A DNA stretch of 64,000 nt, taken from assembly GCA_963678675.1 (NCBI GenBank), contig OY783192.1:32209250-32273249 (forward strand), read 5' to 3'. The notes under the pieces are model-generated. The model was not told where the DNA came from, did no database searches, and saw nothing but the letters and a program-made list of their open reading frames with translations. The translations under genes and the position numbers were made by a program. The DNA is from Xiphydria camelus. Its lineage: Eukaryota > Arthropoda > Insecta > Hymenoptera > Xiphydriidae. Every line of letters begins with the position of its first letter. The first letter of the stretch is position 1. Of this stretch, positions 1 through 11,482 are shown piece after piece.

Positions 1-170
1 CAAAACACTGGTCAACTGAACCGAATATCAAGTTATTCTAACCAAATATTTAGTAACCAAAAAAATGCTTAGCGTAACCAAACCGATTCAAAAATTCACA
101 TTTAATCAAACGGTTTGGTCATTATCTCTAGAATGTTGGTTAAAATGACCAAGTTACTTTTATGAGTGTA
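1..170 (-). mobile_element. MITE of the G family (fragment cut by window edge)
   Basis: The AT-rich sequence repeats TTATTCTAACCAAA and AAACGGTTTGGT blocks and ends in TATGAGTGTA. It matches the ends of full copies at 19212-19475 and 61748-62014. Its other end lies left of the window. It is non-coding. Confidence 0.6.
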
Positions 171-582
171 CGTAAACGTTTTACGTGTACGTATCAAAGG
201 TTCAGGTACGTGGAATTGAGCACCTCTTTACAGCGGGACGAATGACGGGAAGGAGATTAAGTGACCGTTAATATCTCGTCTAGGCACGAGTGTGAGGTAT
301 ATGCGCGTTACATGCCACTTCGCCCCCTCCTCCGCGCTTGCTCCTGACGAGGGTCAATAACGCCGCGCGACACGGATCCGTTGTCCGATTTATGTGTCTA
401 CATTAAATAGGCGAGTCACCTCGCACACCTCTGGCGACGCTTGCCGCGCGTGTGCCGCGGTATAATTAATTAAACCCTGTCTCGAAGGCGAGATTTCGCG
501 TCGCCTCGTCTCGCGCTCTTCCCGATCCGCTGAGGGTACTTGCGCGGCAACTGAGGTCAAAATTGAGAGAAAAGATATATAT
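171..582. other. Unique intronic or intergenic stretch
   Basis: CpG-rich sequence without a recognisable gene, repeat or RNA. Confidence 0.4.
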
Positions 583-720
583 TTAGTTATGATTATTATT
601 GCTATGGGCTTCCGGGGTGGTAACCGCGTCCAAAATTACCTAATAATTTGTCGAAGTATTGCAAACATTTTGCCGGGTTACCACCCAAAAGCCAAGAGTA
701 GTAATACCTACTCATAACTG
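583..720. repeat. Imperfect hairpin MITE
   Basis: The left arm AGTTATGATTATTATTGCTA...GGGTGGTAACC is mirrored by GGTTACCACCC...CATAACT on the right. The arms are about 40 bp with mismatches. No ORF. Confidence 0.45.
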
Positions 721-757
721 TATTGACTATGGCCGCAAAAGCCTAAAATTTTAGATA

Positions 758-1900
758 TATACCGAGTGATTCTTTAATATTGCGACAAACTTCAAAGATT
801 GGTTCCTTGGATGAAAATAAGAAAAAAAGTTCCTATGAACGTGAGTCCAGAAACGCTGAGTTTCGGAATTGCATTTTCAAATGCCTTATCAAAAAAAAAA
901 GTTTTTAACGCAATGACGCATCCCTTCTTCTGAAATGATATTTAATATTCCTAAGAAGACCCTATTACAAAAAATAAATAAAATCGAAGCTCTGCAAAAA
1001 TATACTTCCTATTATTAGAGTATAGAAAATTTGTATAAAAAAATGAACACCCTGTTTCTCTGAAACTTAGCGTTTCCGGATCCATGTTCATGGGAACTTT
1101 TTTTCTTATTTTTTCATCCAAGGAACCCGTCCTTGTAGTTTGTCGCAATATTAAGAGGGACTTACACCTTGTTGGTTTCAAAAAATCGAACATTTTTTTT
1201 ATTTCATTTTCCTAATCTAAAGAGTCTCAGGAATGAGCCTGTAAAAGGGTTCAGATTTCTCTCTAGTTCGAGAGTTATGTCGTTAAACACGACGGCGCAC
1301 GTGAGTAATGCTGTAATGTTCTACAACTTCAAACCCGTTTTCCCAACAGTTTCATTTTTCAAACTGGAGTGCACGATTACGGGAGAACAACTGAACGTAT
1401 CGCGATATATTTTTTTTCAAATTTACAGGAAACACTTGGCAAGGTCTCGAACGTTCATTTTTGGAAAATTTCATTTTGCTGATTTTTGACAGCTTCAAGT
1501 AGGACGAAAAACGTAGTAAACAAATTACTTTATTGGAAAAAGGTCCGCCATTTTGCGAAAAACCGAAATTTTGAAAAAGTAAACGATCGGGACCTTGCTG
1601 ATGTAATAACAATTAAAAGTCTTATTGATTTTTTTATTTCAAATAACTAGGGTGGACTCAATCCTGCACACCGTTTGACCCTTCACTTTTAACAGGGGCG
1701 CCGTCGAAGCCATCTCCAGGTCTTCGAAGTCAACATTGACATGTAAAAAAAAATCATGTGTGAAATTCAATTGATATACAATAATATAAAAAAAGTTTCG
1801 TATAGAAATCTTCTCTAGTTTGTTTACAATGAATTCTTGAAAATTGGCTCCAAAATTGGCCTACAAGGTGTAAGTCCCCCTCAAAGAATCACCCGGTATA
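758..1900. mobile_element. TIR element interrupted by a TTAA-flanked MITE
   Basis: The right terminus (1863-1900, ACAAGGTGTAAGTCCCC then AAAGAATCACCCGGTATA) is the inverse of a left terminus that is split. TATACCGAGTGATTCTTT lies at 758-775 and GAGGGACTTACACCTTGT at 1155-1172. Between the halves lies a separate MITE. The interior has no recognisable transposase, so this looks non-autonomous. Confidence 0.6.
778..1150. mobile_element. MITE with ~95-bp TIRs and TTAA target duplication
   Basis: Inverted ends TATTGCGACAAAC...GTTTGTCGCAATA extend about 95 bp with few mismatches (shared GGTTCCTTGGATGAAAA and GAAACGCT blocks). TTAA lies directly outside both ends (774-777 and 1151-1154). Removing the element and one TTAA restores the host TIR. 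TTAA duplication is typical of piggyBac and Kolobok elements; there is no coding sequence to decide between them. Confidence 0.65.
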
Positions 1901-1983
1901 ATATTTGTTAATCACCGAGTACGAACACAGTCGTTATCTCCCATCATATGTACATAAATGACCTGGCAAAGATGATGAAGCTA

Positions 1984-2073
1984 GCGGCACAGTAGATACG
2001 ACCCGTCATATGTACGTCCGCCGCTAAACCGAGAGCGGTGGCGGACATATGACGGATCGTGACTACTGCCCGC
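1984..2073. repeat. Hairpin of about 90 bp
   Basis: Arms of ~40 bp sharing CGTCATATGT and GCAGTAG blocks surround a short loop near 2026-2032. It is non-coding. Confidence 0.5.
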
Positions 2074-2860
2074 TGTAACTCCGGCTACTGGCTGCAGCGC
2101 CGTTCCCTATGAAAGGATTATGAAACGAAAATCTCGCTCGGTGAACCAAACGCACCTATCTCCTGCTTCGCTTTGGACAGAATGAAAGCTCAGGACATTT
2201 CATGGGAAAGAAAGGACTTTCTCGAGCGGACAAAATGAGAAGGGGCAACGAGAGCAAGGTGAAGCGAGAAAAGAGACTGCGAACGAAGTTGTCCGATTGG
2301 AACGATCCTACGGAAAATCGTCCCCAGCTATAAATCTCAATTTCCCCTCCTTTCCAAAGCCGCGAAGAAGGAAAGGGAGTAGCGACCTTTTTTTCACAAG
2401 CTAGCTGCGCATCTCGCATTCCATTTTCCAGCGGTGCCACGTGCTCACCTGCTTTCATCCTCTAATAAAAAGTATTAAACTTTAAAAGGCTCGTATACCG
2501 ACCAAAGGGGCACCGCCGCGTATATGGGTGCCGGGCTATATTCGCAGTTTTTCCACTTTTCACCGGCTACGTCGCATCGCGCGCATTTCTGCCGAGGCTT
2601 ACTACGCGCGCAAAGAGGAGCATTGGTGCCCTTTAGGAAGCAACCGGTGTGGATGGATTTTTAACGACCATCCATTAAAAAAAAAGTATGTGCCTATTAT
2701 TACAGTGTCTAAAATAATATACAGAATGAAAGAAAAGCAGAGATGAGTCACCCTCGTGTCTAATTAAGCAGTACAGAGGACAACTAATTACGTTTTCAAC
2801 TTTCCCACATATGTATATTTCAAGGTAACCGTATTATAGAAATGAAAGTAATTGACGTTG
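2074..2860. other. No recognised feature
   Basis: Mixed-composition sequence. Its open frames show no family resemblance. Confidence 0.4.
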
Positions 2861-3348
2861 TACATTGAGAAAAAAGTCGTACTTGTTTCAAATAAATATG
2901 TTGATTAAATATTCCTAACGGCACGTTTATTTCATTCGAATGAGCATCGACTAGATTTATATAAATATTATTGATTGAACCGTATAATATTTCGACCTAA
3001 TCGTACCGAGAAAATAGGTTATTTCTTGTTAATAAATAAATATTTATTTGAACATGACGAAATAAACATTTTATTGGACCAAACAAATATTCGTTAACCA
3101 CTACAATATTTATCTGGCAAAATTAAATCATTTACGGCAACCAATTGAATGAAATAAGCATTTTAATAATCAGCATACATTTCCTTGACCTAACGGAATA
3201 TTTGTTTCACCATAATTGGCATTACATTTATTAACTAATAATAAATTGTTTCCTCGGTACGATATTCGTTTTAATAAAAAAATGTACCTACTATTAAAAA
3301 TATTCAATACCATGATTATTTGAAACAACACTTTTTTTCTGAGTGTAC
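2861..3348. mobile_element. MITE with CATTGAGA...TCTGAGTG ends
   Basis: Inverted ends TACATTGAGAAAAAAGT and ACTTTTTTTCTGAGTGTA continue inward as TTGTTTCAAATAA and TTATTTGAAACAA. TA is present at both outer borders. The interior is AT-rich and non-coding. Confidence 0.6.
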
Positions 3349-4170
3349 CTAATAGTAATAAAAAAAACGGAAAGTTCCGATTTAAAATTCGAAATTATAA
3401 TACAATAGCATTAACGAAAAAGGTCCCACAAAACATTATTAAACGCCAGATTCTATCGCGAACGAGCCCCAAGAAATACAGGCATATACCGCATCGCCGC
3501 CCTCCCTTCTCTCGAACGGAAATATCCGTGGCTGTGTGTCAACCTGTCGAAAATAGAAAACCCGAAGCAACCCGATGCAACGCGTCGATATTTTTGTACG
3601 GAGAGCAAATGGCCTTTGCGCGATTGCGCCTACGTATATTCGCGGGTGCGCAGATGCGTTCCGAAAATGCGAGCGGATTCCGCAAGGGCTCTCGGTTGCC
3701 GCGTCTCGATAAAATATCCCGGTATAAATACCACCGGTCGTTATTCGCTTCGGTCTCTTGGCACGTGCTTTGCCACGTCGCGAGCCCAGCCAGAGAATAA
3801 TTAAAGTCACATTATCACGGCAGCCAGTTAGGGCGGGGCCCGCGCTCTTGAATAGTACGGTTTATTCGGATATAAATAAGATTGATATCGGTGGAAACAG
3901 TGTACACACGCGGAGCAATGGGTTAAATAACGACGCGAAATTACGCGGTGGTAACGATGAACGAGACGCGTCACATCGGCGCGCGCGCACGCGTTGCACG
4001 TAGATCGATGGGTAAGTGTGCAGGTGTACGATTCACAAAGCTGACGCCAACTCGACGTTAACGCGTAGTGGGGCGATACCCGTTCATCTCTGTGAATGCG
4101 TTTGCTTATCCGTGCTTTGGCTTTCGCGCGGATGCTGCATTCGTGGTATACAGACGCGTATAAAAATGTA
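3349..4170. other. No recognised feature
   Basis: A CpG-rich stretch with short overlapping open frames on both strands, none recognisable. Probably intronic. Confidence 0.4.
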
Positions 4171-4394
4171 CACTGAGAAAAAAAATTTACTTGATCGAAA
4201 TAAACGTGCCTCTGGATAGTTACAAGAGCATATTTATTCGATTTAAATGAATATTGGTTGGACGCAAATATTAGATTATCGAATTAATTTGATGTTATTT
4301 GAATCAAATCGATATTCATTTAAATCGAATAAATACGCTCTTGGGGCTATCCAAAGGCACGTTTATTTCGATCAAGTACATTTTTGTCTCAGTG
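4171..4394. mobile_element. Palindromic MITE, CACTGAGA ends
   Basis: Nearly perfect foldback. CACTGAGAAA, then TTACTTGATCGAAATAAACG, on the left is mirrored on the right and ends CTCAGTG. Its right end abuts the next MITE with no spacer. Confidence 0.7.
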
Positions 4395-4592
4395 CACTCT
4401 GAAACAAAAAAGATTAAAAATTATTCTGTTAGAAGGATAATCTGAGTACCTACGAAAGGTAAAACAGAACAAAAATTATCCTTCCAGGGTATAAAATTTA
4501 ACCTTCCTTAGGATAATTTTTTATCTATTTTACCTTTCGTACTCAGATTATCCTTCTAACCGAATAATTTTTAATCTTTTTTTTTCTCAGTG
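4395..4592. mobile_element. Palindromic MITE, CACTCTGA ends
   Basis: Arms share GATTAAAAATTATTC and GATAATCTGAGTAC blocks in inverse orientation; ends are CACTCTGAAAC and TCTCAGTG. Its interior is unrelated to the adjoining element. Confidence 0.7.
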
Positions 4593-4650
4593 TGAAGGTA
4601 AGAAAATGTATCTTTGGCTTTTGCAACCAGGTAGACTTGTACCTACATAC

Positions 4651-4764
4651 ATATCGCTGCTCCGGGAGAACAACGACGCAAGTAATTTTTAAGACTATTG
4701 AGGGGTTGAATTTAAAAATTTTAAAATTTGCACTTGCGTCGTTGTTCTTCCGGAGCAGCGATAT
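4651..4764. repeat. Short hairpin with ATATCG tips
   Basis: ATATCGCTGCTCCGG...AACAACGACGCAAGT is mirrored to CGGAGCAGCGATAT at the right end. Tip style matches the terminal hairpins of the F elements and the hairpins at 28372 and 57394. Confidence 0.6.
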
Positions 4765-4954
4765 AATCATTACGGCATTCGTAAAGTTTACGCTTATTTT
4801 GCCTCATGAATTTGATTAAATAACTATTTTTAAATATATCGTTACATTAAAATGCAGCTCAATCTAATCGCTGTATTTTATTGCAGCGACGTACTTATGA
4901 AAAATTGTGTTTCTATTGAATACATGCTTAGAGCACTTTACTTGAGTTATTTTG

Positions 4955-5432
4955 AAACCATTTAAGCGGGTTTGGGAGTCAGCAGGGAATTCTGATTTCC
5001 AGCCCTTCGGAGTCAACTTTCCTCCAATCGCAAGAGTCCCATACAATCCCACATTTTCTAACGAATGTTGTTTACGGAAAATTATCACTATATTTGGAAA
5101 ATTTGATTCACCACTTTCTCTGCAATTACTCGTTTTCGCGATGTGAAATCATCTTTGTCGAAATCTATGCGTCACGTTACATTTCCTGAAATAGAATCGG
5201 CTTAGACTACGACTCAAATTAATAAAAATATTATTACTACAAAAGAGCATGGCCGCCGTCGTGTACCGGATAGTCCGCTGGCAGTAATTTTATTATTTTC
5301 CCATTTTTCGCAACCCTCGCATGGTAGTTGCGATTTCAGGAAATAATTTCGGTCTAATCATAGGTATATGAAGAGTGCTTTTACTTTATGATATTCGTTC
5401 AAATTACGGAGAAAGTAGTGAAAGAAATTCTA
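4955..5432 (+). repeat. Dispersed repeat R1, copy 1
   Basis: About 480 bp recurring in inverse orientation at 24793-25217. Shared blocks include TTTACGGAAAATTATCACTA, AATCGGCTTAG and GAGAAAGTAGTGAAA. No ORF is preserved between copies. Confidence 0.6.
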
Positions 5433-5550
5433 ATTCCTTTTTAAGTTACCCACATTTTCCCAGAATACTAGTAGTGACCTAGCCCCACTTAATTTCACAA
5501 ATATGCTTGCTTAATGATCACTTATAATGCGTACAATATTGACGCATTGT

Positions 5551-5834
5551 GTGAGCTAGGACAGAGTGGGGTTAAAAGTACCACGGGGTAAAAAATACCG
5601 TTCAGCTGATTACGTTACGTATAAATAGTCCCCATATACCTACGAATAAACGAAACGGTTTATTCATGAAAATCTATCGAATGGCACTTTTTACCTCTAT
5701 GAAGCTAGCAGACAAAAGGCAAATGTTCATGTAATCTAAAATTTTATATTCGATTGTGGGGGGCTAAATTCACATAAGTGCACTTTTTACCTCTGTCACA
5801 CACACACACACACACTTTTAGCCACGCTCTAGCC
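5551..5834. repeat. Possible degenerate TIR element with CA microsatellite
   Basis: GAGCTAGGACAGAGTGGGG..TAAAAGT near 5551 loosely mirrors ACTTTTAGCCACGCTCTAGCC ending near 5834. A (CA)n run lies at 5797-5815. The TIR call is weak. Confidence 0.3.
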
Positions 5835-5836
5835 TA

Positions 5837-6043
5837 CACTGAGATAAAAATATAGTAGATGTGACTAAATGGACGGTTACGAGTGACGGAATGCAGACTA
5901 ATAGACGACTCGAATGGACATGGTCTATTTTCTTCAAATAGCCGTTAATCGTTATAACTAAATTTATTAGTCGGAGCAACTAATTCTCTATTCGCTCACC
6001 CGTAAACGCAGATTTAATTGAATATACCATTTTTCTCTTGGTG
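5837..6043. mobile_element. MITE, CACTGAGA ends, TA borders
   Basis: Ends CACTGAGATAAAAATA and ATTTTTCTCTTGGTG lie between TA dinucleotides. Its interior is unrelated to the other MITEs with this terminus. Confidence 0.5.
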
Positions 6044-7235
6044 TAATACTAGCAAAAGTTGCTACATAATTTACATATATTTGTCCATCTCAGTAGAGAC
6101 AATTTTTTCATGAATATTTCAGAATAAAGTTTCGAGTGGATCATACTTTGTATTTGACTGAAATTTTGTAACCGGATTTTTTTCTTGCCGGACAATAAAG
6201 TATGTAGATTAATCGAAATTAGACTAACTTTGCGTTCTTGCTCTCCCTCGAACGTACAAAAGAAGAAGACACTTTTTAATGGTCTTCAATTAGATTTAAG
6301 AAACTGAATTATCGTCCGCTTCGGGTACAATAATTCTTTGAAGTCAAAGAGAAATTTTACCGCTAACCCCCCCCCCCCCCTCCGTAAGCACATTTGCGCG
6401 TCGATTATTAGAAGATCCAAGAACGCTTCCGACGACATAATCTTCTACCGAGAGAATCGTCGACCGTGTTATTTTCCGCGTCCCTCAAAAACTTCGCGTA
6501 ACCATAATTAGAACCCGAAAATGGCCACGCCAGGGCGCGAAGAAGAAAAGGGCTTATTTCCCTCGCCTTTGAAATCACCCACGCGCAGATCTCGAGCAAT
6601 TATAGACGCATTCGGGTAAAGCTCCCACGCAAAAGAAAAACATTTTAAAGCAGCTTTTGTCAAGTGCGGCACGGCGCGCTTCGAATGAAGTTCGTCAAAG
6701 TCAAAGGGAAACTCAACACACGGTAAACCCGTTAAGAAATTCAATGCGTCGACTTGTGGATAATTTAGGAAAGCTTCCAAAGGTACACTTTTTACCAAGA
6801 GATTTGCCGATTGTATTATTTTCCGAACCGCTCCGAGGCGTCGCGTATTTACGAGAGAGAAATCGTTATTACTCCGCCTTTAAACGTATTCAGAGCTTGG
6901 GGCCGAATATTATCGACGATTTCGAGGGAAAATCGTCCCACGTAGATTCCGCACAATTGTAAATCTATACGCTAAAGTTGCGTAAAAGAAGAAGACGCTC
7001 CTTTGCTCGCAAAGTAAAGAAGATCTCGCGGTAGACGCGAGCAAAGGACGAAAATGAAAAAGCCTCGAGGAGAGATTGGTTCGCGTATACCCCGCTATAG
7101 AATCGCCCCGCGGTCGTTCCTTTGAGAATCGATAATAAGAAAGTCGGTGCGCGGGTATTCGAAAGTGCAGAAAAAATTCTTCGCGACGCGTTGGAAACGT
7201 GGATGCGAAAAAAATCTCGCATGAGAGAAAAACTA
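6044..7235. other. No recognised feature; poly-C tract
   Basis: Contains a run of about 14 C at 6367-6380. Open frames up to about 100 codons have no recognisable motif. Confidence 0.4.
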
Positions 7236-7840
7236 CACTGAGAAAGATAACCTGGTCAATTTAACAAAAATTCTGGAGACCAAAAGCAAAATGTTTTCTG
7301 AAATATTGATGTTTCATCCATTTGATTAAATAGACCATTTTCTAGTTAAAATAACTACACGGAAAAAAGAAATGGTGTAATTAATGATACTTTATTTAGC
7401 AGAAGTTGTCCTCGTGAGTGACATGATACAGAGTATCGATATACATTGTAAATACTCAACTTTCATATATTTGTATATGTAATACGAGTACATTATTGAT
7501 ACTATTGGCTGTGGAACATCGTGAATGTTGCTACGATTGTGGAAGTAATTTTTATTTGACATAGCAGCAGTTACAATGTACAACGGTACTCAACATAGTA
7601 ATTTTTTCAAACAACTACCGCCAATTATAAATAATATCACTATAAATATCACTAATTCCTCCATTTACTGAGTACTTTATACAAAATTCTTTTTTACACG
7701 CAGACATATAGTTGGAATAACTAAACATGTAGTTAAAATAACGAAATATTTGGTTTATTTTACTGATATTTCGGTTAAAACAACTAAACTCGTTTAACCA
7801 GATGCGTTTTATCATTTTAACCAAATTATTTTCCTCACAG
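7236..7840 (+). mobile_element. G-family MITE split by another insertion
   Basis: The left part (7236-7355: CACTGAGAAAGATAACCTGG, then a diverged middle) and the right part (7703-7840: GTTGGAATAACTAAAC...CCAGATGCGTTTTATCATTT) together resemble uninterrupted copies such as 18950-19209. Confidence 0.6.
7356..7702. mobile_element. MITE inserted in the G-family copy
   Basis: Imperfect inverted ends ACACGGAAAAAAGAA...ATACTTTAT and ACTTTATACAAAATTCTTTT...ACACG. It is non-coding. Confidence 0.45.
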
Positions 7841-8389
7841 CGGAACTTAATTCCTGCGCCCCTTTCGCACCGCATCTGTCACGATTTCTTCATCGCGTTT
7901 GCGTTCACCGGAAGTTGGAAAAGGATCGAAAGGGACCAGTTGGCGAGTTGGTTCTGTCCGAGAACCGTGCGAGCTGCACCAAAAGTCCACCCGAACGAAT
8001 AAGTAGTTCAAGACATTCGTATACGGACGACTGCATGCCGTCAGTATAGTCGCAACTTGACGGCCGCGGCACGTTGTGTTTTTATGAATAATTGAAACCG
8101 GGCGATATCGGGAGAAAGGGGAAGAGCGGGAGTTAAGAGGAGGAGTTTGAGCTACTTCCGCCAACGTGCCAAACTTTCGCAATATTCTATACTGACCGCC
8201 TCAGGGTCCTCCTCGGATCCGTTTTATTCTCAATGGAAAACTTATAAAGACGCGTCTGACGGGTGCTTCTCCTCGGGTAATAACGCCCGCCTCCTCGCGT
8301 GGCCGGCGCACACGAGCAATAACTGGGTCGATACCTACAACTGATCTATAAAGTAATTCCAGGACAGCTGTATCGCTTATATGTATGTT
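7841..8389. other. No recognised feature
   Basis: CpG-rich unique sequence with overlapping chance ORFs only. Confidence 0.4.
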
Positions 8390-8457
8390 ACTGAGAAAGA
8401 GGATCTTTCTAAATGTAGCAACCAATCCCAGAAAGTTTCGGAGAAAAACTCAACACT

Positions 8458-8683
8458 GGAAACAAAATTTGCTTCATTCAACCATGAGGTGAGGTCGAAT
8501 ACAACGAACCTCACGGTGTAATTGTTTCAAGTAGATATTTACTCACCTGTTTCAACTTCAAATCGCTTGCTTCAACTCTATTTTTATTTTTCTTTAAACT
8601 TTTATGACATTGAAACAATTGCACCGTGAGGTCCGCCATATTTAACTTCACCAATGGTTGAATTAAGCAAATTTTGTTTTTAG
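8458..8683. repeat. Palindrome nested in K copy 1
   Basis: Arms AACAAAATTTGCTT...CAACCAT and CCTCACGGTG..CAATTGTTTCAA are mirrored with a spacer of about 80 bp. Confidence 0.55.
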
Positions 8684-8779
8684 TGCAGTTAAGAAATGTG
8701 GTGGTAGGACAGTCTGACAGAAGTAAATTGTATACAGTATAGTATTTAACCGAATTCATAACTGCACTGTCACTACAAA

Positions 8780-9309
8780 CTGAAAGAAATAATTGCTGGT
8801 CCCCCAAAAAGATGTTTTCTTCAATAAAAAAAAATGGTATAATTTTAGGATCAAGCCATGGTTTTCTTCGTGCAAGAAAATATTTGTTAGGCTCGAGTAA
8901 TTGTCTTTTTTTGCTCAGAAAGAATTACTCGTTTCCACGACTTGAATCAAAAATACAAGGACAGGGAGAAAAGGTCTAGTTGAATAGAACAATTTATTTC
9001 AGATAACAGGAATTTATTCGCATCGAACAAGTCTATTTGAATTTGATAAATTTAATGTTTTGCATATCCTTTTAATCGAGTACGAATCTAGTAAAACATT
9101 TATTAAATTCAAACAGACTTTTACTCGATGTGAATAAATTCCTATTCGTCTCAAATAATTTTTTCTATTATAGGTTCGTATTGAACTAGACTTCTTCCCT
9201 GGGTATATATTCTTCGATCAAGAATCTGTGTCCTTAAAAATTTGTAAGATCGTATGCCCTTGATTCAAGAAATATTTTTTTTAGACACTAGCAATTATTT
9301 TTCTCAGTG
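8780..9309. mobile_element. MITE family P2, copy carrying an extra hairpin
   Basis: It matches 49913-50196 (shared AAATAATTGCTGG, GTTTTCTTCA, AGAAAATATTTG, TTGTAAGATC blocks, then TCTCAGTG). It is longer because of the 8962-9203 hairpin. Confidence 0.6.
8962..9203. repeat. Hairpin inserted in P2 MITE
   Basis: GGTCTAGTTGAATAGAACAA and GGAATTTATTCGCATCGA at left are mirrored at right. The other P2 copy (49913) lacks it. Confidence 0.6.
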
Positions 9310-9382
9310 AATTTCTTACTCGGAGATTTATTCCCGTACTTTCTAGAATTGATAGCTACATTTTGAAACATCTTTCTCAGTG

Positions 9383-9702
9383 TATCTGCCGAAAAAGCGC
9401 CTCGTCGTTTCCCCGAAATTATTTTCCCATCGCGCGTACATACCCAACGCGAAACATTCGCGCGTTGGAATAAAGAACGTCGCGATGCAATTTACGCGGG
9501 AGAATGTGTGTTTAGAAATTCTCATCGCCCCTTTCTCTTTCCCCGAAACGCGTAAACCTTTCCCTTCCGTCCTCTCTCTCGCGCGCCCTCTCTTATACTA
9601 CAATAATATATTTCGTTAACTCGAGGGAGGAACCGGGGCGAGCCCCTCGTCGACGAGAAACGTCATTAATAACGCGTCGCCCCTCTACCATTTCGGTTGC
9701 AG
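9383..9702 (+). other. End of the intron upstream of STAR exon 9703-9849
   Basis: Unique CpG-rich DNA leading to a pyrimidine-rich acceptor. No repeat seen. Confidence 0.5.
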
Positions 9703-9849
9703 GAGGAGGAGCTGAGAGTCAGCGGAGATCCGAAATTCTCTCATCTTATGGAGGACTTGCACGTTGAGATCTCCGCGTACGCCACCCCCGCCGAAGCGCA
9801 CGCCAGGATCGCTTATGCGCTCGCGGAAGTGCGCCGGTTCCTGGTTCCG
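9703..9849 (+). CDS. STAR/KH-family RNA-binding protein (KHDRBS/Sam68-like), internal exon 1 in window
   Basis: Internal coding exon of 49 codons, phase 0 at both ends. A pyrimidine-rich tract and TTGCAG acceptor precede it (AG at 9701-9702) and a GTAAGT donor follows at 9850. The peptide begins EEELR, contains GDPKFSHLMEDLHVEI and AEAHARIAYALAEVRRFLVP, and so matches the end of the KH domain and the start of the QUA2-like segment of Sam68/KHDRBS and Drosophila qkr/kep1 proteins. In that family these residues belong to the RNA-binding STAR module that controls splicing and mRNA fate in the nucleus. The upstream KH core with the GxxG loop is not in the window, so this is not the first coding exon. 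The exon break directly after FLVP is also the family's break. I cannot tell which insect paralogue this is. The family call is very secure. Confidence 0.93.
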
Positions 9850-9993
9850 GTAAGTTTAAGCGAAAAAATGCGATTAGGATCACTCGAGGAAATTTTATGG
9901 ACTTGAATATCAAAGATGAATCATTACTCGTGGAGGAACTTTGCTCGAATTTAAATTAATCAATGATTACCGTCAATGCAGACGATAATCAAA

Positions 9994-10435
9994 CGGAAAA
10001 ATTCTATATATTTTCAATATAATCCATATGTGGTTTTGGTCATACGTGGATTATATATGATCTCTATATTAACCATATAAGGACTATATACGGGTTGTAC
10101 AAACATTTAAAAATCTGTATATAGTCCTTATATGGTTAATTTGGAAATCATATCAAATGAGGCTAAACTACTCGCCAGGAAATAAACTTCAATCACTATT
10201 ATCTCATTACCTATGAGCTTTTGGATCATATTTATATAACACTTTTTTGAAAATTATGTTTTTATCTATTATACAATAAAGTCTTACATCGATACAGGCC
10301 AAAAATTCACAAATAATGAGATAATAGCGATTGAAGTTTCTTTCCTGGCGAGTAAGTTTAGCCTCACATGGTATATAATCCATATACGACCAAAACTATA
10401 TATGGATTATGTACAAAATATATAGAACTTTTCCG
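9994..10435. repeat. Palindrome containing a second palindrome
   Basis: Outer arms CGGAAAAATTCTATATATTT, then TAATCCATATGTGGTTTTGG, are mirrored at 10380-10435. There is a further inner stem TATATAGTCCTTATATGG. Confidence 0.65.
10158..10366. repeat. Inner palindrome inserted in the outer one
   Basis: TGAGGCTAAACTACTCGCCA at the left is mirrored by TGGCGAGTAAGTTTAGCCTC at the right, with ATTATCTCATTA also paired. Confidence 0.65.
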
Positions 10436-11298
10436 CCCGGGCAACTCTAAATTTCGACCGAAGTTTTCTCCGAAATAATCGATCAAAGTACATTTTCCGT
10501 ATTATTTGTCGCACACGCGCTGAAGCTACAGCGAGCAAAGGCGAATCGATTCGCCATGATGTATTAAACGTCGGCGGGCGCGCTGCGGGATCCGACGTAA
10601 TCATTATAAACGAGCCTCTCGAGGGCGTCGAAAAAGCTCTCCGTCAAAAGCTCCGCGGGTTACATATCCGTACACGAGAGGCGCCGCGTGACGCGTCTCT
10701 TTAACGTGGAAATATTCTCATTTCTCGAGCAAATTGGAACAAGTGGGTCGTTCTTTTATATAAAAAACATCACCCGAACGAAATTATTAAAAACGACGTT
10801 AACCGTGAAAAATTGCGCTACATATTTATCAACCCCCTGAAAATATCCGCGCACACGCGATGTCTCTCGTAATGGAGGTCGAGTTCTTCCTACGCGAATT
10901 GAATCCTACAGCAGCAGAACTTCCTAATTTAACGCGGGCATTCGACCACGTATGACTTGCGGTTCGGATTGCTCAGACGGTGCGAGCGAGGCTCGATCGA
11001 TGCGCGGAGCACGGATTTGCTCGTTGGCAGGGATCTGCTTAGTCCCGTTGGGACGGCAGACCCTTTCCCGCCAAATTGTACTAAATTATAGGCAACGTAC
11101 ACGTGTGCCCGCCTACGTTCGCGCGAATGGAGTGGAGTACCCCATGAATCGGGGCTGCCTTGCCTTTCGGGACGACTTCGACGGCGGTACTGGAATTAAC
11201 AGAAGAGGAGAGACGTACCCGTATAGATATTCGTTGATGTACCCTCAACCAAAGAGAATTTAGCATACACACACATTGGGTTGAATGAGGAACGACAT
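10436..11298. other. No recognised feature
   Basis: CpG-rich unique sequence. The open frame of about 100 codons at 10952-11263 is not recognisable. Confidence 0.4.
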
Positions 11299-11482
11299 AT
11301 ACTGAGGAAAGTGATGTTTCGAAATGTAGCATTCAATCCCAGAAAGTGTGGGGGAAAAACTGCAGGTAAGAAATTTAGTAATAGTGCAATATGAGTTTGA
11401 TTAAATACCGTACTGTATAAAATGTACTTCTGTCAGATGTGTAAATTTAAATTCTGTACAGTCCTACGCAGCAGTACATATA

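Larger units (their letters stand above)
8390..9382. mobile_element. K element copy 1 with nested MITEs
   Basis: The terminus CTGAGAAAGA...AATGTAGCAACCAATCC at 8391-8460 is inverted at 9313-9382 (GATAGCTACATTTTGAAACA, then TTTCTCAG). The same termini bound a second copy at 11299-17575. Three palindromes lie inside this copy. Confidence 0.5.
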
